5,459 bases of DNA from assembly GCA_021107605.1 (NCBI GenBank), contig JAIOSN010000222.1:1-5459 (forward strand). The letters are read 5' to 3'. The position numbers and the translations under genes were made by a program. This document shows positions 5,106-5,459 of this stretch, piece by piece; position 1 is the stretch's first letter; each line of letters begins with the position of its first letter. A model generated the notes under the pieces. It was not told the origin of the DNA. It saw only the letters and a program-made list of their open reading frames with translations, and did not search any database. Origin of the DNA: Anaerolineae bacterium. Its GTDB lineage: Bacteria; Chloroflexota; Anaerolineae; B4-G1; SLSP01.

Positions 5106-5442
5106 AGCCGGTGTCGCGGGCTACGTACACAAGACGGACTCGCTCTTCGCCATCGTCGCGGCTATCCGCGCGGTAGTGCAGGGTCAGCCGTGGTACAGTC
5201 CGCGGGTTCAGGGCGAGATCCAGGCTTGGTTGCAGGGCCCGGTCGCGGCGCTGACGGCGCGCGAGCGCGCGGTGCTCCGGCACGTGGCGCGGGGCGTCAG
5301 CACCCGCGAGATTGCAGAGGCACTCTGCATCACCGAGGGCACGGTGAAACAGCACGTGACTCACATCTACCGTAAGGTGAAGATAAAGACCAGGGCCGCC
5401 GCCGTCGCCTGGGCCTGGGAACACGGGGTAGTCAAGAAGTAG
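5089..5442 (+). CDS. Truncated NarL/LuxR-family response regulator (receiver tail plus HTH)
   Basis: The open frame from a GTG at 5089 encodes 117 residues. Residues 5-37 match the end of a receiver domain: LAAGVAGYVHK, where Lys15 corresponds to the conserved lysine of strand 5, then helix 5 TDSLFAIVAAIRAVVQGQ. A linker leads to a complete LuxR-type helix-turn-helix at 55-114: LTARERAVL, GVSTREIAEAL, recognition helix TEGTVKQHVTHIYRKV and KTRAAAVAWA. Known family members have about 200-220 residues; the missing 80 or so include the phospho-accepting Asp. The first codons and the GTG lie in DNA that belongs to the opposed Rhs fragment, and no good ribosome-binding site precedes it. The gene is thus 5'-truncated at about 5103 and most likely a remnant, though the intact HTH could in principle be made as a phosphorylation-independent DNA-binding protein. 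The stop (TAG) is at 5440-5442. Confidence 0.8.
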   Translation: MTAPLAAGVAGYVHKTDSLFAIVAAIRAVVQGQPWYSPRVQGEIQAWLQGPVAALTARERAVLRHVARGVSTREIAEALCITEGTVKQHVTHIYRKVKIKTRAAAVAWAWEHGVVKK

Positions 5443-5459
5443 AATTGCCAGCGATAGAC

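Noticed and set aside
4927..5424. Minus-strand 165-codon frame spanning the Rhs/LuxR junction
   Set aside because: It is in the wrong frame for YD repeats and runs antisense to the LuxR-type helix-turn-helix; the Arg/Pro-rich product is typical of a shadow in GC-rich DNA.

Overview
The window looks like a stretch of chromosome from a free-living bacterium of the phylum Chloroflexota. This placement is inferred from style, not from a marker-gene comparison. The pointers are a soluble sensor kinase with a receiver-like N-terminus, GAF and PAS domains; a lipoprotein with a long Thr/Pro/Ala-rich stalk; Rhs/YD-repeat debris; and several families of short palindromic intergenic repeats of a kind I recall from Chloroflexota and cyanobacteria.

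Layout, left to right. Positions 1-445 (minus strand) hold the first 148 codons of the ribosome-assembly GTPase Der (EngA); the gene runs off the left edge. Positions 515-2401 (minus) hold a complete 628-residue cytosolic histidine kinase that would be transcribed just ahead of der. Positions 2402-2690 are a divergent intergenic region with four short palindromes. Positions 2691-3056 (plus) encode a 121-residue YvlD/phage_holin_4_2-family membrane protein behind a near-perfect Shine-Dalgarno sequence. Positions 3057-3408 are an intergenic region carrying two copies of a multi-hairpin repeat; the second copy is interrupted by about 49 bp of GC-rich hairpin sequence. Positions 3409-4281 (plus) encode a 290-residue lipoprotein with a low-complexity linker and two OB-fold-like domains in tandem. 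Positions 4285-4569 are a non-coding tandem array, two units at exactly 100-bp spacing and a third, shortened unit. From 4745 to the right edge lie two gene remnants in opposite orientation: a frameshifted Rhs/YD-repeat fragment (minus) and the C-terminal part of a NarL/LuxR-type response regulator (plus). They meet at about position 5103.

Der is housekeeping. The kinase senses an unknown cytosolic signal and its partner regulator is not visible; the truncated LuxR-type fragment has lost its phosphorylation site and cannot be a normal partner. The membrane protein and the lipoprotein each have their own ribosome-binding site and are separated by repeats, so they are probably separate transcription units. 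The right third reads as a decayed, recombined accessory region. I do not see a clear new biological system. The most interesting items are the repeat element with compensatory stem changes, its interrupted copy, and the Rhs/LuxR junction.
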